DNA of 64,000 bases, taken from NCBI GenBank assembly GCA_002633025.1, contig NMRB01000198.1, forward strand, positions 298,351-362,350. Direction: 5' to 3'. Below the pieces are notes generated by a model. It did no database searches. It had not been told where the DNA came from and worked only from the letters and a program-made list of their open reading frames with translations. The DNA is from Notospermus geniculatus (taxonomy: Eukaryota; Nemertea; Pilidiophora; Heteronemertea; Lineidae). Numbering within the stretch: position 1 is the stretch's first letter; each line of letters opens with the position of its first letter. This document shows, piece after piece, positions 27,047 through 36,838 of this stretch. The translations under genes and the position numbers were made by a program.

Positions 27047-27633
27047 ATTCGCTGATTCCTATGGCATTGTATCGTGTCTGTACCCTCAACTCCTCAACCT
27101 TTCAACATCAGCGATGTTATGATTTCGAACGAAATGTATATCTATATATATATTCATGTAAATAGAGGTTTTACCATCCCCTCGATGGTTGACCAATTAT
27201 ATCGCCAGAAAATCTCAAGATCATTATTTCACAGATAATCCACTGGTGGCATTGTACCACTCACTCTCTTTCACCACGAATGGCATCATACCATCTGGTT
27301 ATAAACGGTACAATTATTCCAATCATCAGTTGCTCACATGCCACAAAGAGACCACACACGTCTCAGTGACTTTGGTCAATAAAATTCGATTGTAATTTAT
27401 TTCTTTGTTGTGGTTTTCTAATTTTATTGTTCGCACACCGTTCCACGCAGTGTGTTTTGGGTGGCTTCTTGCAATATGATCTCTAATGGTCAATTCATTC
27501 TAAACCGACTGATAGAGAGGTTGAGGAATCGAAATTATGCCGTATGACACTGATGTACAGGGTTGGAAACACAGATTTGTGAGACAAGTTACCATCCACT
27601 GAAAGACACTATTAGCAAGGAAACTCGCGTGTT
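27047..27633. other. Gap rich in TACCA/TGGTA motifs
   Basis: This 590 bp gap between two minus-strand genes has several TACCATC, TACCAC and TGGTA-type motifs (27170-27310), a TATATATATA tract near 27143 and no coding frame that looks real. Confidence 0.6.
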
Positions 27634-30495
27634 TTATTTCGCATTGAACCAAAGATCTAAAAGCGTTCTCTTTCCACTGATGTCATCTTGATCTTGAATG
27701 ACCCTTTTCCTCGTCGATTTATTTGACCCAGCGCACACTCCTTTGGTCAGCACCTTATTACACGTAGCGAAGTATGTCCGTAATTTGGGGGTTCTGTAAT
27801 TGTTCAGTAAATCAATGATATTTTCTCCTTTGAAAATGTACTTGAAGATACATTCCAAATTATGAACGACTTTGCATCTGATGTGTTTATAATCTACCAG
27901 GGTTCTTGGATTCTTCCTGATGAAATCAACGGTTTCACCTTTAAGTCTCTTAGAATTCTCTAAATTGACGATAAACACATAGTTCACTCTCTGACTCTCG
28001 GTCGATCCAGATATTATTTCACCCCGTTGAATCATTCGTTTCATCAAATCAACGTGTAGCAAACTTTCATCGGCATATTGCTTCCCTTGATGAACCGAAG
28101 ATGATTCAACGTACATTTCAAGATCAAATTGACGGAGGTCGATTTTTTTGATAATTTCACGAGCATACTGCAGAGCCCCCCGCTTGTCGAAATTCATCAA
28201 ATACTCAAATATCTTTTCGTTAGCAATTCTCAACAGTTTCATGGTGTTCCTCCTCTTATTATGCACTCCCATATATCGTATTCCAATAGGTCGTTTGTCG
28301 ATGTAACCTTTATAAATGTAACGCTTTTTCCCAAACTGAAGGAATGGGAAGCAAGTTTTCTCGTTTTGAAGTAAGATGGGATCTTCAAAAGGTCTCTTCA
28401 GTTCGTCGTCACCATGATTGATTAGGTGTGCAATTTCGTCGCACGTACTGTGACAAGCTTCTATTTTCTCGTCGTGGTCTTTGAAATCGGATTTCATTTT
28501 AACAAAAACGCTGTCGGTATCCCCGTATATAACATCGCATACATTGGAAAACCTGTCCCGGATGATGTCACAAACTTGGCGTAACATGGACCTGCCAATG
28601 GCCGTAATTGAATTCGCGATGTGAAAATTGGGCAAGTATTGTTCGTCACAACCTAATAATCCGTAAAATGTATTTGACGAAAGCTTATACGTGAGCTGGC
28701 GCCTATCGTATATCAATTTCAGTGTGTCGTCTCTTTCAGTCTTGCATAATTTCTTAAACTTGGTTCGCTCCGAATCCAGCTGATGTAGAATAGAGGATAA
28801 TAAAGACTGCTGTATGTGTGTCTTGACAAAAACCACGGGGTTGTTGTCTGGGTATCGAACGTCCTGAACTACGATATAATCATGGTTTTCAACCAATCCC
28901 AATCGTTCAACTGTGCGTATGTCGGTTATGGTCGTGAAACATAAATTATAGGCTCTCATAATACTGGGGTATAGGGAGCGAAAGTCCAACACTCCCACAG
29001 CCGCGTCATCTACGTACTTGGGATCTGTGTCTAAAACAAGTGCACCTTGAATGCTTTGCTTTAATTCTGCAGAAATTCGCGATTCTATGATGTAATTATT
29101 TTCCACACATTTTTTGTAAATCAACGTGAAAGGGATTATCAGTACTCCCCTAGAACACAAGTCGGTTAAACATGAGCAACAGAGTTGCGCTCGAATAATC
29201 AACGATTCTATAATATTTAGTGCTTTCATGAGCCTTATGACCAGCAGACTGTCCTGCAAGCAATATTTGCCCAATACAGCCCTTGTCGTCGGTGATTCTT
29301 CGAATAATTGGGAGATTTTGTCATAGGACACGTCGGGGTATTTACCACATTTGAGAAATCTTTGCGAGAAATCATCTAAACGATTCGATGTCGTTTCGCC
29401 GCTAAATTCTCTACTCAGAAAATCGTACGCGTCTAATATAATCCTACCTGAACAAAAACACCTTTTTTTATCACCAAACTCCCGCACTGTAATGAAGGTC
29501 TTCAATTTGCGCCCCCAGTTCAACAAAAATCCGGTAGATAATGTCGCACATCTTTTTATTATATGGGAGATATCAAACTTTATAATGTTATAGCCGGTCA
29601 CAATGTCTGGGTCGACATTTTGGACGTGATCTCTAAATTGCCTAAGTAAATGAGCTTCATTTTCAGCGATATTCAGCGTACATGGTATGTGGTGGGAATG
29701 AATCGGATCCGATTCATCTATTCCGTCTTGTTTATCCAAGTGTATCGGATCACAATCGCCTATCGTGAACAGGTCTTTTGACGTGATGCACTGTTTAGCG
29801 ATCTCGTATACGACAGAAGAAATTTGAATCACAGGAAATTCTCTGTATTTCGAAATGTTGTAATCTGTCTCAATATCAAAACATAATACTTTTAGATTAG
29901 GTTGAATCGGATCAGAGATGCTCAGCTGAATTGGATTGACCTTCGAATAATGTACAAAGTACTCCGTATATGATTTTCGGTAGAGACCAGTGTGGTGTTT
30001 ATAACAGACGATTTTCTTTACAGAAATACTTTGATACCCGTCAATGTTATTGTGAATCATAAACTGAGAGCAATTGCTCTGTTTTGTTTCCCAGATGCGG
30101 TAACGGTTTTTTAGATGAATTATGAGAGGATATTTTTCTGCCGTGTTGAAAAGTGTTATCTTATATACAGTCTTTCCAAAATCTCTTTTACTCTCGACAG
30201 GGGCTAAAAGGTGTCTGGTTTCTTTGACAATCGATCTGATGCAGTTGTTAAAACGCAAATTCAAATCGAGTTGAAGTGTGTTGCAATCCGGTCGTTCAGT
30301 CTCCGAGGATATATAGAAAAAGGGAAAAAATCCATACGTGTGGAAAATTATCACCCTGTCTTTTTTTTTCGTGATCAATGAATATACGGATATTTTTTTG
30401 TATTTATCACTTGTCCAGGTTAAAACTTCAGACATACATGGTAAATCAGATGCCTTGAATGTATTATTTTCAATGCTGATGATCGTACTACGCAT
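27634..30495 (-). CDS. Family B DNA polymerase, catalytic subunit
   Basis: This 953-residue protein has the exonuclease motifs CFDIETD (~207), GYNIIKFD and YCLQDS in order. The polymerase motifs DFRSLYPSI (~502), KLSSNTFYG and YGDTDSVF (~657) follow. It replicates the viral genome with proofreading. Length is a little under HSV UL30 (~1235), mostly from a shorter N-terminus and C-terminal tail. The start ATG at 30495 has a TATAAATA box 34 nt upstream, the early-type box, unlike the TATTTAA of structural genes. The reading frame is unbroken, and all catalytic Asp residues are present. Confidence 0.97.
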   Translation of the reverse strand: MRSTIISIENNTFKASDLPCMSEVLTWTSDKYKKISVYSLITKKKDRVIIFHTYGFFPFFYISSETERPDCNTLQLDLNLRFNNCIRSIVKETRHLLAPVESKRDFGKTVYKITLFNTAEKYPLIIHLKNRYRIWETKQSNCSQFMIHNNIDGYQSISVKKIVCYKHHTGLYRKSYTEYFVHYSKVNPIQLSISDPIQPNLKVLCFDIETDYNISKYREFPVIQISSVVYEIAKQCITSKDLFTIGDCDPIHLDKQDGIDESDPIHSHHIPCTLNIAENEAHLLRQFRDHVQNVDPDIVTGYNIIKFDISHIIKRCATLSTGFLLNWGRKLKTFITVREFGDKKRCFCSGRIILDAYDFLSREFSGETTSNRLDDFSQRFLKCGKYPDVSYDKISQLFEESPTTRAVLGKYCLQDSLLVIRLMKALNIIESLIIRAQLCCSCLTDLCSRGVLIIPFTLIYKKCVENNYIIESRISAELKQSIQGALVLDTDPKYVDDAAVGVLDFRSLYPSIMRAYNLCFTTITDIRTVERLGLVENHDYIVVQDVRYPDNNPVVFVKTHIQQSLLSSILHQLDSERTKFKKLCKTERDDTLKLIYDRRQLTYKLSSNTFYGLLGCDEQYLPNFHIANSITAIGRSMLRQVCDIIRDRFSNVCDVIYGDTDSVFVKMKSDFKDHDEKIEACHSTCDEIAHLINHGDDELKRPFEDPILLQNEKTCFPFLQFGKKRYIYKGYIDKRPIGIRYMGVHNKRRNTMKLLRIANEKIFEYLMNFDKRGALQYAREIIKKIDLRQFDLEMYVESSSVHQGKQYADESLLHVDLMKRMIQRGEIISGSTESQRVNYVFIVNLENSKRLKGETVDFIRKNPRTLVDYKHIRCKVVHNLECIFKYIFKGENIIDLLNNYRTPKLRTYFATCNKVLTKGVCAGSNKSTRKRVIQDQDDISGKRTLLDLWFNAK

Positions 30496-30528
30496 CTGGT
30501 AAATATCACCACAGCTGTCGATGTCAGC

Positions 30529-30536
30529 TATTTATA
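30529..30536 (-). promoter_or_regulatory. TATAAATA box of DNA polymerase
   Basis: It lies 34 nt before the ATG at 30495. It is surrounded upstream by TACCA-type motifs (30558-30690). Confidence 0.6.
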
Positions 30537-30719
30537 GGACTCATTGTCCAAAAATACCATACCTTTACTCCAATAATGCCACGGTTTGAGACATTCTGTG
30601 CAGTTTGTACCTATCTATTTATTGTGTCAATTTTACCATTATTATTTTGTCATCATAAGGGTGGTATCAGACCATTCGTGTCATTTTGAATAGAGGGATG
30701 TTAAAAAAAGCGAAAATAC

Positions 30720-31379
30720 TCAATGACATGTGGAATAGGTGTATGAATGGTGACGTAGATGTTTTCTACAAAATTGTTTCACCAGTCTAATCACGTCTTC
30801 CAAGACAACTTCTTTAGATCTTGAGGCGTCTACAGTTTTCACAGTTGGTTCGTTTTGTAGCCAATTCTCGTGAAATTCGTGCAAGGTTTGCAGATAATCA
30901 AGCGTGATGCGATTCTCGCCTTGTCTATTTCTTTGTTGAACTCGTTCCAGACATGTTTCTGGATCGCATTTCAAGTAGATGACCATGTTATGTTTTTCAT
31001 TCGGCATACTCGATGCCACAGCGTTCGTCATTTTTCCTAAAACTTCACATTCAAGGGCCGACACCATCCCATTATGGCGTGCAGCTTTAACAAAGACGTT
31101 ATAAGTCGATAGGATGGACCTTTCAATAATACTAATAGCTCCCAGTGTTTTCATCACCCTGGCGTTTTGTTCAACTGCAGACGCTAGTGTTAATGTTTGA
31201 AATAAACATGCATATTTTCGTGGATCTTGATAATACAGATCTAAGACATTTTCGTCGTTGAAAGATTGCCACACCGAGACTTCCTCTGGAAAAACCGCAA
31301 TTCCTAAATTTCTATCAGCAATTCCTTCGATCAGTTCGCTCTTACCAGATGCAATATTACCTTCAATTGTAATTAACAT
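30720..31379 (-). CDS. Deoxynucleoside kinase
   Basis: This protein has 219 residues from ATG 31379. MLITIEGNIASGKS places the P-loop at residues 7-14. EVSVWQSF, ERS near 97, and the lid-type Arg-rich segment CLERVQQRNRQGE follow the dNK/TK2 family. It phosphorylates deoxynucleosides for DNA synthesis. The frame continues upstream to 31577, but that extension contains the TATATA box and low-complexity residues, so the ATG before the P-loop is chosen. It resembles cellular dNK/TK2-type kinases. Confidence 0.92.
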   Translation of the reverse strand: MLITIEGNIASGKSELIEGIADRNLGIAVFPEEVSVWQSFNDENVLDLYYQDPRKYACLFQTLTLASAVEQNARVMKTLGAISIIERSILSTYNVFVKAARHNGMVSALECEVLGKMTNAVASSMPNEKHNMVIYLKCDPETCLERVQQRNRQGENRITLDYLQTLHEFHENWLQNEPTVKTVDASRSKEVVLEDVIRLVKQFCRKHLRHHSYTYSTCH

Positions 31380-31425
31380 TGCTAGGTGAATATGAGGTCT
31401 ACACCATTTTAAGTCGATATACATG

Positions 31426-31431
31426 TATATA
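31426..31431 (-). promoter_or_regulatory. TATATA box of the kinase gene
   Basis: It lies about 47 nt before the ATG at 31379. Confidence 0.45.
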
Positions 31432-31560
31432 TGTGTGTGAGTGGGTGGTAATCCAACCCCTTTGCTGAAGAGAAATTTTGAAAGGCAAGTAAGATCAGGT
31501 GGATCCACCATCCTTCGCCATTTCCATGTATAAGCTAAAGAATGTATACTTCCATCGGAT

Positions 31561-31715
31561 TTAAGCGGCGAATCCACTGTCGCGATTTGGGCTTGAGACG
31601 GGGTTGCGGTCCCTTGCGATCACCTTATATGGCAATCGGAAGTCCTTATAAGGTAACCGCAAGGGAACGCAACCGCGCCTCAAGCCAAAATCGCGACAGT
31701 GGATCACCCGCTTTA
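31561..31715. mobile_element. Harbinger-type MITE, TTA duplication
   Basis: Inverted ends of about 45 bp share TCCACTGTCGCGATTT and GGCTTGAG, flanked by TTA at 31561-31563 and 31713-31715. Nothing is coded inside. Confidence 0.85.
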
Positions 31716-31960
31716 GACCCCTTGCACGTTGATTCCCCCGTTCATCACAGAAAAGTGTGTAACGTCGATCAGTGTTCGCCGTATTTCTGTGTTTTTCTTA
31801 TTGTTTCCCTCCTGACGGATTAAGCGCCAACTAACCCAACAATAACCATTCTACGCCGCGTCTATTGTTGGGGAACACTGAGCTACAGAAACACTCACAG
31901 ATGTTACACCGGTATAGTAAACTATACAGATTTTTTTCGATTGCTATTTAATGGATTGTA

Positions 31961-31968
31961 TATTTAAT
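31961..31968 (+). promoter_or_regulatory. TATTTAAT box of the terminase gene
   Basis: It lies 39 nt before the ATG at 32008. A second copy lies at 31945-31952, within a short direct repeat (ATTTAATGGATTGTATAT-like). Confidence 0.6.
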
Positions 31969-32007
31969 GGATTGTATATAGAATTTTGGTGAATTTTGAA
32001 GTGGATC

Positions 32008-32889
32008 ATGCTACATTTTTGTCAACAAAGTGCATCAGATAATGCGGAAGACATCAGCATTTCTTTACCAAAAACCAATGCGTCGTATGATTTGTCGACA
32101 GTGCACAACAAAACTTTCATTCAGAATGATATTCTATTTAAATCTTATTACTCATGTGACACAATTTTCAAAGACATCCTTGAAAGGACATATGTAAACT
32201 TATACCACGATGTTGTAAAGTTACGATCGTCGTTAAATAAAGATCGTTGCAGACAGCTCGATATGACTTCCTATTTGAACCTTCGCAAAGACGATACAGA
32301 AACGGAGAATGAAAAGGTAGAATCGACATCCGAGCGCAAACAAGATCGCATTTTTGTGAACTCAGTGAAACAGTTTTCCAGTGACAAAAATGTACAGTGT
32401 ATTTATAAATGGATACTGAAGCTACAATTTTTGTTGCAAAATGTTAAACGGACGCCATGCGTACTTGAGGCGTTCCAAAAGGGTTTAATTCTCCATGCGG
32501 TTGTATTTATAGCCATGAACACGTGTAACAATTTCATTTTTGAAATTACTAATTTATTAATGCACACGTTTAGCATAGAATCTGTATCGAAACTGCAAGA
32601 ATTTAGCAACAAAATAGCGGCCTACACAGTTCCTAGAAGGCATGGAAAAAGTCTCGTGTCAATACTTATTCTAATCAGCTGCTTGATATCTATTCCTGGG
32701 ATCAAGTTGTGCTATATGGCACATCGTCTGCAATTGCTCAAGTCCGTGTATGAAGAATGTATGGAGTATTTAAACATGTGTACACAAGATTTCACGTACA
32801 GGAACGAGAAGAGTATTACCGTGAACCACAAAGTGGATGATCAGCTCGTCCCAAGTCAACTGGAATTTCTCTGCACGCAGAGTAAAGAT
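32008..32889 (+). CDS. Terminase ATPase/nuclease subunit, exon 1 (UL15/UL89-type)
   Basis: These 294 codons start at ATG 32008. VPRRHGKS near residue 209 is the terminase Walker A, and CYMAHRLQL follows as in the family. At 32890 the sequence reads GTAAGTAAT, a strong splice donor, and the frame beyond it soon ends (32934). The Walker B and nuclease parts are missing here and lie in exon 2 at 37529-38704, in matching phase 0. Orthoherpesvirus UL15/UL89 genes are spliced in the same region of the protein. The subunit powers DNA packaging into the capsid and cuts the concatemer. Confidence 0.9.
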
Positions 32890-34313
32890 GTAAGTAATGG
32901 GTGTGTTATGGCTATGTCGGCATTATCCTTTTGATCTTGATCATATAGTTGTAGAAAATTGACCCAGTAATCCGTTATTTGAGAATGTTGCAGGTCAATC
33001 CGACCAGTAACACCGCTATTTCTAGAAGATATAAGGTAAAATCTATTTTGAATCGGAGAGATGCACAGGCAAAATAGTTCCCTTTGATTAAGGCATGGTG
33101 CCACCCCTGGTCGGAGCCTGTCTGAACACGTGGTGTCTGTACAGCAGTTGACTCGAGTCGACTCGGTTGGGGGTGGAATATCGCGAATTCCAGTTTGAAA
33201 AATATCATCCCCGCTATCCATGTCGATCAACCTTATTAAAGTGAATGTTTTATGATCGCGAGTCTCTTGAATGTGAGATAACTTCACAAGCACGGGACGA
33301 GAGGTTAAAAAAGTGTTCTTGAAATTATTCATATCGTATTGATGTGAAGGCATTTCGAATGTTATGCCAATATACATGTGAGCGGAATGTTCGTCGCTAA
33401 TAAACCTTTGAAAAAGACGTAAGCCGCATTCTAGCATGGGAAAATAGGTGAGACAATTCATATCGATGTTCTGCTTGGTATTACAACATAAAAAGGCAAT
33501 TGGAATGTGATAGTTTAAGGGGTACAACTCGTTAGCAGACACTGACCAGTCTTTACAGTCGACCAAAGACAGCAATAGCGTTTCAAAGAACACTCGATTA
33601 TGACGCAATGGATGCGTCTGCCATAAATCCATTCGATCATCCTTACCCACAAAATGAACATTCTCCAAAAAATCACTATTTATGACAGCCGTTAACAACT
33701 GTTTAAGATAATGGTAATGCAGTAGGTTAAAGTGATATTCGACTAGATATTCATAGGCAATAATGTCCTGAACGGCATTGACGGGTCGATTTGCAAGATG
33801 TTCATAACGTTTTACAAACTGGTCTAAATGTTCACTGTTGAACCACACCAAAGTCAGACTAGATGTCGCTGTTCTCGCACACTCGCGGAGACCAGGGATG
33901 TCCAAAAGATGAGTAGGATTGGCTTTTACCACATCTTTCTGATCAGCGATGTCCAAAATTTCGCTGACTGTATTATTGAATTCTTTTGTCTTCTTGTCAT
34001 CCCGTTTCGTAATGAACTTCCTCGGCATCGTACCGAGTATGGTTGACACGTGATAAATTTTAACGTTTCCCCCCGCATTAAGTTCCAAAATAGATTCGAT
34101 AAAATCGAATGGTTCTTCCAAAGTTATCAGTAGCACACTGTACTCGTCGTCCAGTCGGTATGATACAGAACTTCGATACCGGGTGTATTTTCCGCGCAGT
34201 GTTTGTCGATAAAATATTGGACCGTGTTTAAAGTCGGCATCAAACACGAAAAACAGGCATCTGTCCTTGTATGTTTCAGAATGTCGCTTTAAATGTTCGT
34301 AAAGTAGATCCAT
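32856..34313 (-). CDS. Intron-nested late protein, positional UL17/UL93 or UL16/UL94 equivalent
   Basis: This 485-residue protein lies on the strand opposite the terminase, and its stop lies 34 bp inside exon 1. A TATTTAAG box precedes its ATG. The protein is soluble, opens with a FFVFDADF segment, and has Cys clusters near 300 and 400-435 (CCTDTTC, CLCIS). In orthoherpesviruses the genes in this nested position are UL17/UL93/ORF32 (a capsid-vertex packaging protein) and UL16/UL94/ORF33 (a tegument protein with conserved Cys). Length favours the first and Cys content the second. The assignment is positional. Confidence 0.6.
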   Translation of the reverse strand: MDLLYEHLKRHSETYKDRCLFFVFDADFKHGPIFYRQTLRGKYTRYRSSVSYRLDDEYSVLLITLEEPFDFIESILELNAGGNVKIYHVSTILGTMPRKFITKRDDKKTKEFNNTVSEILDIADQKDVVKANPTHLLDIPGLRECARTATSSLTLVWFNSEHLDQFVKRYEHLANRPVNAVQDIIAYEYLVEYHFNLLHYHYLKQLLTAVINSDFLENVHFVGKDDRMDLWQTHPLRHNRVFFETLLLSLVDCKDWSVSANELYPLNYHIPIAFLCCNTKQNIDMNCLTYFPMLECGLRLFQRFISDEHSAHMYIGITFEMPSHQYDMNNFKNTFLTSRPVLVKLSHIQETRDHKTFTLIRLIDMDSGDDIFQTGIRDIPPPTESTRVNCCTDTTCSDRLRPGVAPCLNQRELFCLCISPIQNRFYLISSRNSGVTGRIDLQHSQITDYWVNFLQLYDQDQKDNADIAITHPLLTSLLCVQRNSS

Positions 34314-34341
34314 CGCAATTAATAACTGTTGAATTGACGAT

Positions 34342-34349
34342 CTTAAATA
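34342..34349 (-). promoter_or_regulatory. TATTTAAG box
   Basis: It lies 29 nt before the ATG at 34313 on the minus strand. Confidence 0.5.
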
Positions 34350-34380
34350 GTATAGCGCGTCCTCTTCAAATAAAAACTAC

Positions 34381-34930
34381 GTAATTACTCTCTTTTACAC
34401 ATTAAGAGGTCAGTCCTGGAAAACTACCGACGGTGTGTATGAATTATGATTGACAGGTCATGTGGATAAATTCCGATCTTCTATTGGCAGTGACTGTGGT
34501 AGGAGTGCTCTAAACTTTTTGAGGTGTGCAGAAATGCGATTCCCCTCACAAATCCAAAGCCAACAGACCATACACTGTTACGAGGGGTTGTTGATCTTTT
34601 CTAAAAGCCAAATGCATGTCATTTTCAGGTTCGTTTTCCTATAATACCAGACATGCATTTCACGTTATGATCGTCCCCCTCTGAACCAGGAAACTGAACC
34701 TGAAAATGACACTAAGATCTACATTTCACACAATAGTGTATGGCCTGCCTGTTGGCGTTTTGGGTCTGTGTGGTAATTACGCATTTTTACACACCTCAGA
34801 AAGTTCCTACCGCAATCTTGGCCAATAGGAGATCGGAATTTATCTACATGACCTGTCAATTATAATTCATGTACACCGTCGGTAGTTTTCCAGGATCGAC
34901 CTCTTAATGTATAAAAGAGAGTATTCACGC
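34381..34930. repeat. ~550 bp imperfect palindrome, candidate replication origin
   Basis: The left arm (34381-34655) matches the complement of the right arm (34660-34930) almost end to end. The outer ~95 bp are the best conserved, including AAGAGGTC, CTGGAAAACTACCGACGGTG and TTGACAGGTCATGT. The centre near 34657 has almost no spacer. It lies between divergent genes, as HSV oriL does, and the genome encodes a UL9-type origin-binding helicase. A long fold-back transposon is the alternative, but no clear target duplication is seen. Confidence 0.7.
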
Positions 34931-34994
34931 GCGAAATGATGGACAAGGCCTATATAAATGTTTGTCGAACCGCGATGGCTGAAGGGTCGATCAA

Positions 34995-35002
34995 TATTTA
35001 AT
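34995..35002 (+). promoter_or_regulatory. TATTTAAT box
   Basis: It lies 30 nt before the ATG at 35032. Confidence 0.55.
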
Positions 35003-35031
35003 GACTTGAAAATTAAATAAAATAACGCGGC

Positions 35032-35574
35032 ATGTCCCACGAAATAGATATCATCAACTCTATCTTGGCAGATCACCAACATCCAATATCGGTGATAGAA
35101 TACAGAATCAACAAATATTTACAGCAATTACCACTAGAGATTCGAACAAAGATGCAAGAGTATGAAAAATTACAAACTATGATGCGAGATATTACACTAA
35201 AGATGGACAATGACATGCATCTTTTGTATATGAAATATAACGTTTTTTGTGTGTATACGTTCATCATGGTTTTGACGAAATTGAAACCAAATCACGTGGA
35301 TGTCGCGTTGCTCAATCGATTTTATCCTCAAATTCTAAGTATGCAAAAAGCATGGCCTCAATTTCTCGGTTATTATAATGATGACGATCAAATTCACATG
35401 AGCGATTTATACATACTAGCTGCGGAAGAAGTCGTTCGTTCTATTTTCCTATATGGACCTGACGAATTAACAGTTAGAACGCCAAGCTCATTAAAAAAGG
35501 ACCAACGAAAAAAATATCATTCCAAGTGTCACGATTACTTCAAAAAAATGAAATCGCTTATCAAAAATGTATAG
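35032..35574 (+). CDS. Unassigned helical protein on the sense strand of the terminase intron
   Basis: This 180-residue, largely helical protein has a short coiled-coil-like segment near 35-60 and a basic C-terminus (KKDQRKKYHSK). It has no membrane span. It has its own TATTTAAT box, so it is probably transcribed separately rather than from the terminase pre-mRNA. Nested genes in orthoherpesvirus terminase introns lie on the opposite strand, so this one is an addition to the usual layout. No family is recognised. Confidence 0.7.
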   Translation: MSHEIDIINSILADHQHPISVIEYRINKYLQQLPLEIRTKMQEYEKLQTMMRDITLKMDNDMHLLYMKYNVFCVYTFIMVLTKLKPNHVDVALLNRFYPQILSMQKAWPQFLGYYNDDDQIHMSDLYILAAEEVVRSIFLYGPDELTVRTPSSLKKDQRKKYHSKCHDYFKKMKSLIKNV

Positions 35575-35664
35575 ATTGACTCCCGGTTCTGATTATCAGC
35601 TAGTTGTCAAATGATTTTGGATGCCGGCGTCAGGAAGAATTGGGGAATTTTCTGTTGGCGATAC

Positions 35665-36246
35665 CTATGAATTGATGACGTTGTCAATGAATTTACGTAT
35701 CTGTTTATCCTTCCACGACATTTTTCCTATACTGGGGATAGTTCTGTCGGTGAAGTATTTATTTCCCGGATGATATTTTGTGAGTAATGAAACGGTAATG
35801 AAATTTAAAATCGCGTCTGGATTGTAATCGGCTAACGTTAACATACTGTTGTTGCGGATCATGATATATATGGCCTGGACATCTGATTCTATGCTGTCTT
35901 CAGAAATGAATGATAACCCATCATACTTTTCGATGGTGTGATATAGACCTTGCTTGAAAGAGATGAAATTATCAAATACACAATTTCTCTTTACCAATTT
36001 CGACCTGCTACTATCTTCGATTCCCGAGTCGACCATCTCAAACGAGATGACTCGGTCAGCACTGTGTTTATTAGTCAGTAGACACGTCCCACCATCGGCA
36101 TCTAAAATGCAGTACCTCGAATCCAATACACACCAATGCACACGTCCGTGTTTTACACAGAGGAAAAAATCATCTTTCCACTTTCGACTTTGAATGAAAT
36201 TGTTTGTGTATGGGTGAAATTGGCAGTTTACCGTACAAGACATCAT
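35665..36246 (-). CDS. UL92-like late transcription factor candidate
   Basis: This protein has 193 residues from ATG 36246 (the next codon is also ATG). A dense metal-site pattern follows a short N-terminus: Cys30-x2-His33-x3-His37-x-Cys39-x6-Cys46-x8-Cys55 (CVKHGRVHWC and DGGTC). The beta/gammaherpesvirus UL92/ORF31 proteins are ~200-220 residues and have such a CxxH...HxC region. They belong to the viral pre-initiation complex that acts at TATT-type late promoters. Support comes from position: it lies in the terminase intron, directly after a UL91-sized gene that overlaps it by 4 bp, as in those viruses. Identification needs a profile search. Confidence 0.6.
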   Translation of the reverse strand: MMSCTVNCQFHPYTNNFIQSRKWKDDFFLCVKHGRVHWCVLDSRYCILDADGGTCLLTNKHSADRVISFEMVDSGIEDSSRSKLVKRNCVFDNFISFKQGLYHTIEKYDGLSFISEDSIESDVQAIYIMIRNNSMLTLADYNPDAILNFITVSLLTKYHPGNKYFTDRTIPSIGKMSWKDKQIRKFIDNVINS

Positions 36247-36506
36247 TTGAGGTGATGAATATATTCCCACTGAATAATCACCTGAATAATTTTATGGAAT
36301 TCCTCGAAATCTCTTATGAGACTTAAGTCTTCATCTGAACCTTCCAACGTAAGCAATTGGAAGATTTTTTTTCTTGTCGATTTTGAAACGTGTAGAAAAT
36401 ATTCTGGGCTACTTTTTAACTTTTCAAATGTACTTGTTATATGAGAGTGTAATTGTTCTTCTTGCATTTTAAAATGTACGAAGAGGATGGTATCATATAT
36501 ACTCAT
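36243..36506 (-). CDS. UL91-like small protein candidate
   Basis: This 87-residue soluble helical protein with an acidic C-terminal half overlaps the start of the UL92-like gene (ATGA-type overlap at 36243-36246). UL91/ORF30 proteins are 75-110 residues and stand immediately before UL92/ORF31 inside the terminase intron, as here. Sequence motifs are too few to decide, so size, order, strand and overlap are the evidence. Upstream boxes are TATAG-like rather than TATTTAA, which would suit an early gene of the late-transcription machinery. Confidence 0.5.
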   Translation of the reverse strand: MSIYDTILFVHFKMQEEQLHSHITSTFEKLKSSPEYFLHVSKSTRKKIFQLLTLEGSDEDLSLIRDFEEFHKIIQVIIQWEYIHHLK

Positions 36507-36774
36507 CGCATCACCACCTTTTGAAACCCAATGGTAAACTATACGCCTCTATAATCAAAGAAGGGTTTGTACCATCCACGAAAGAATGGCATTCTACCAT
36601 TGAATGGTGACCGCCATTGCAAGAATATCTGCATTGACAATGGGTTTTTTCTGTTGTTCCGAAACCCCTGGTAAAAACCATTATCGAGGTCGATTTCAGA
36701 ATATACCGCTGGTTGAGTGCAATAATGGCCTCACCTTCCTTTATCGAGAACTAAATCTTGATTACACTAGGAGT

Positions 36775-36838
36775 AAAGCTAGGAATCCACCATTGATTTT
36801 CTAGCTGATTTTGCGTTGCAACTAGTGTGATCCTGGCT
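36775..36838. mobile_element. Short relative of the AGCTAGGAATCCAC element
   Basis: It begins AAAGCTAGGAATCCACC, like the element next to it, and ends about 64 bp later in a complement-like GATCCTGGCTTT. It is a truncated or very short family member abutting the larger copy. Confidence 0.5.

Larger units (their letters stand above)
31380..32007. other. Gap with Harbinger-type element and divergent promoters
   Basis: It holds the kinase promoter, a 149 bp MITE (31564-31712) and two TATTTAAT boxes of the terminase gene. No coding frame is supported. Confidence 0.65.
34314..35031. other. Divergent intergenic region dominated by a palindrome
   Basis: This 718 bp region between divergent genes holds the inverted repeat at 34381-34930 and a promoter box for each neighbour. 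No coding frame is supported. Confidence 0.75.

Noticed and set aside
34381-34930. Typical short MITE
   Set aside because: Arms span nearly the whole 550 bp and no target duplication is evident, so it is kept as a palindrome of uncertain nature rather than called a transposon.
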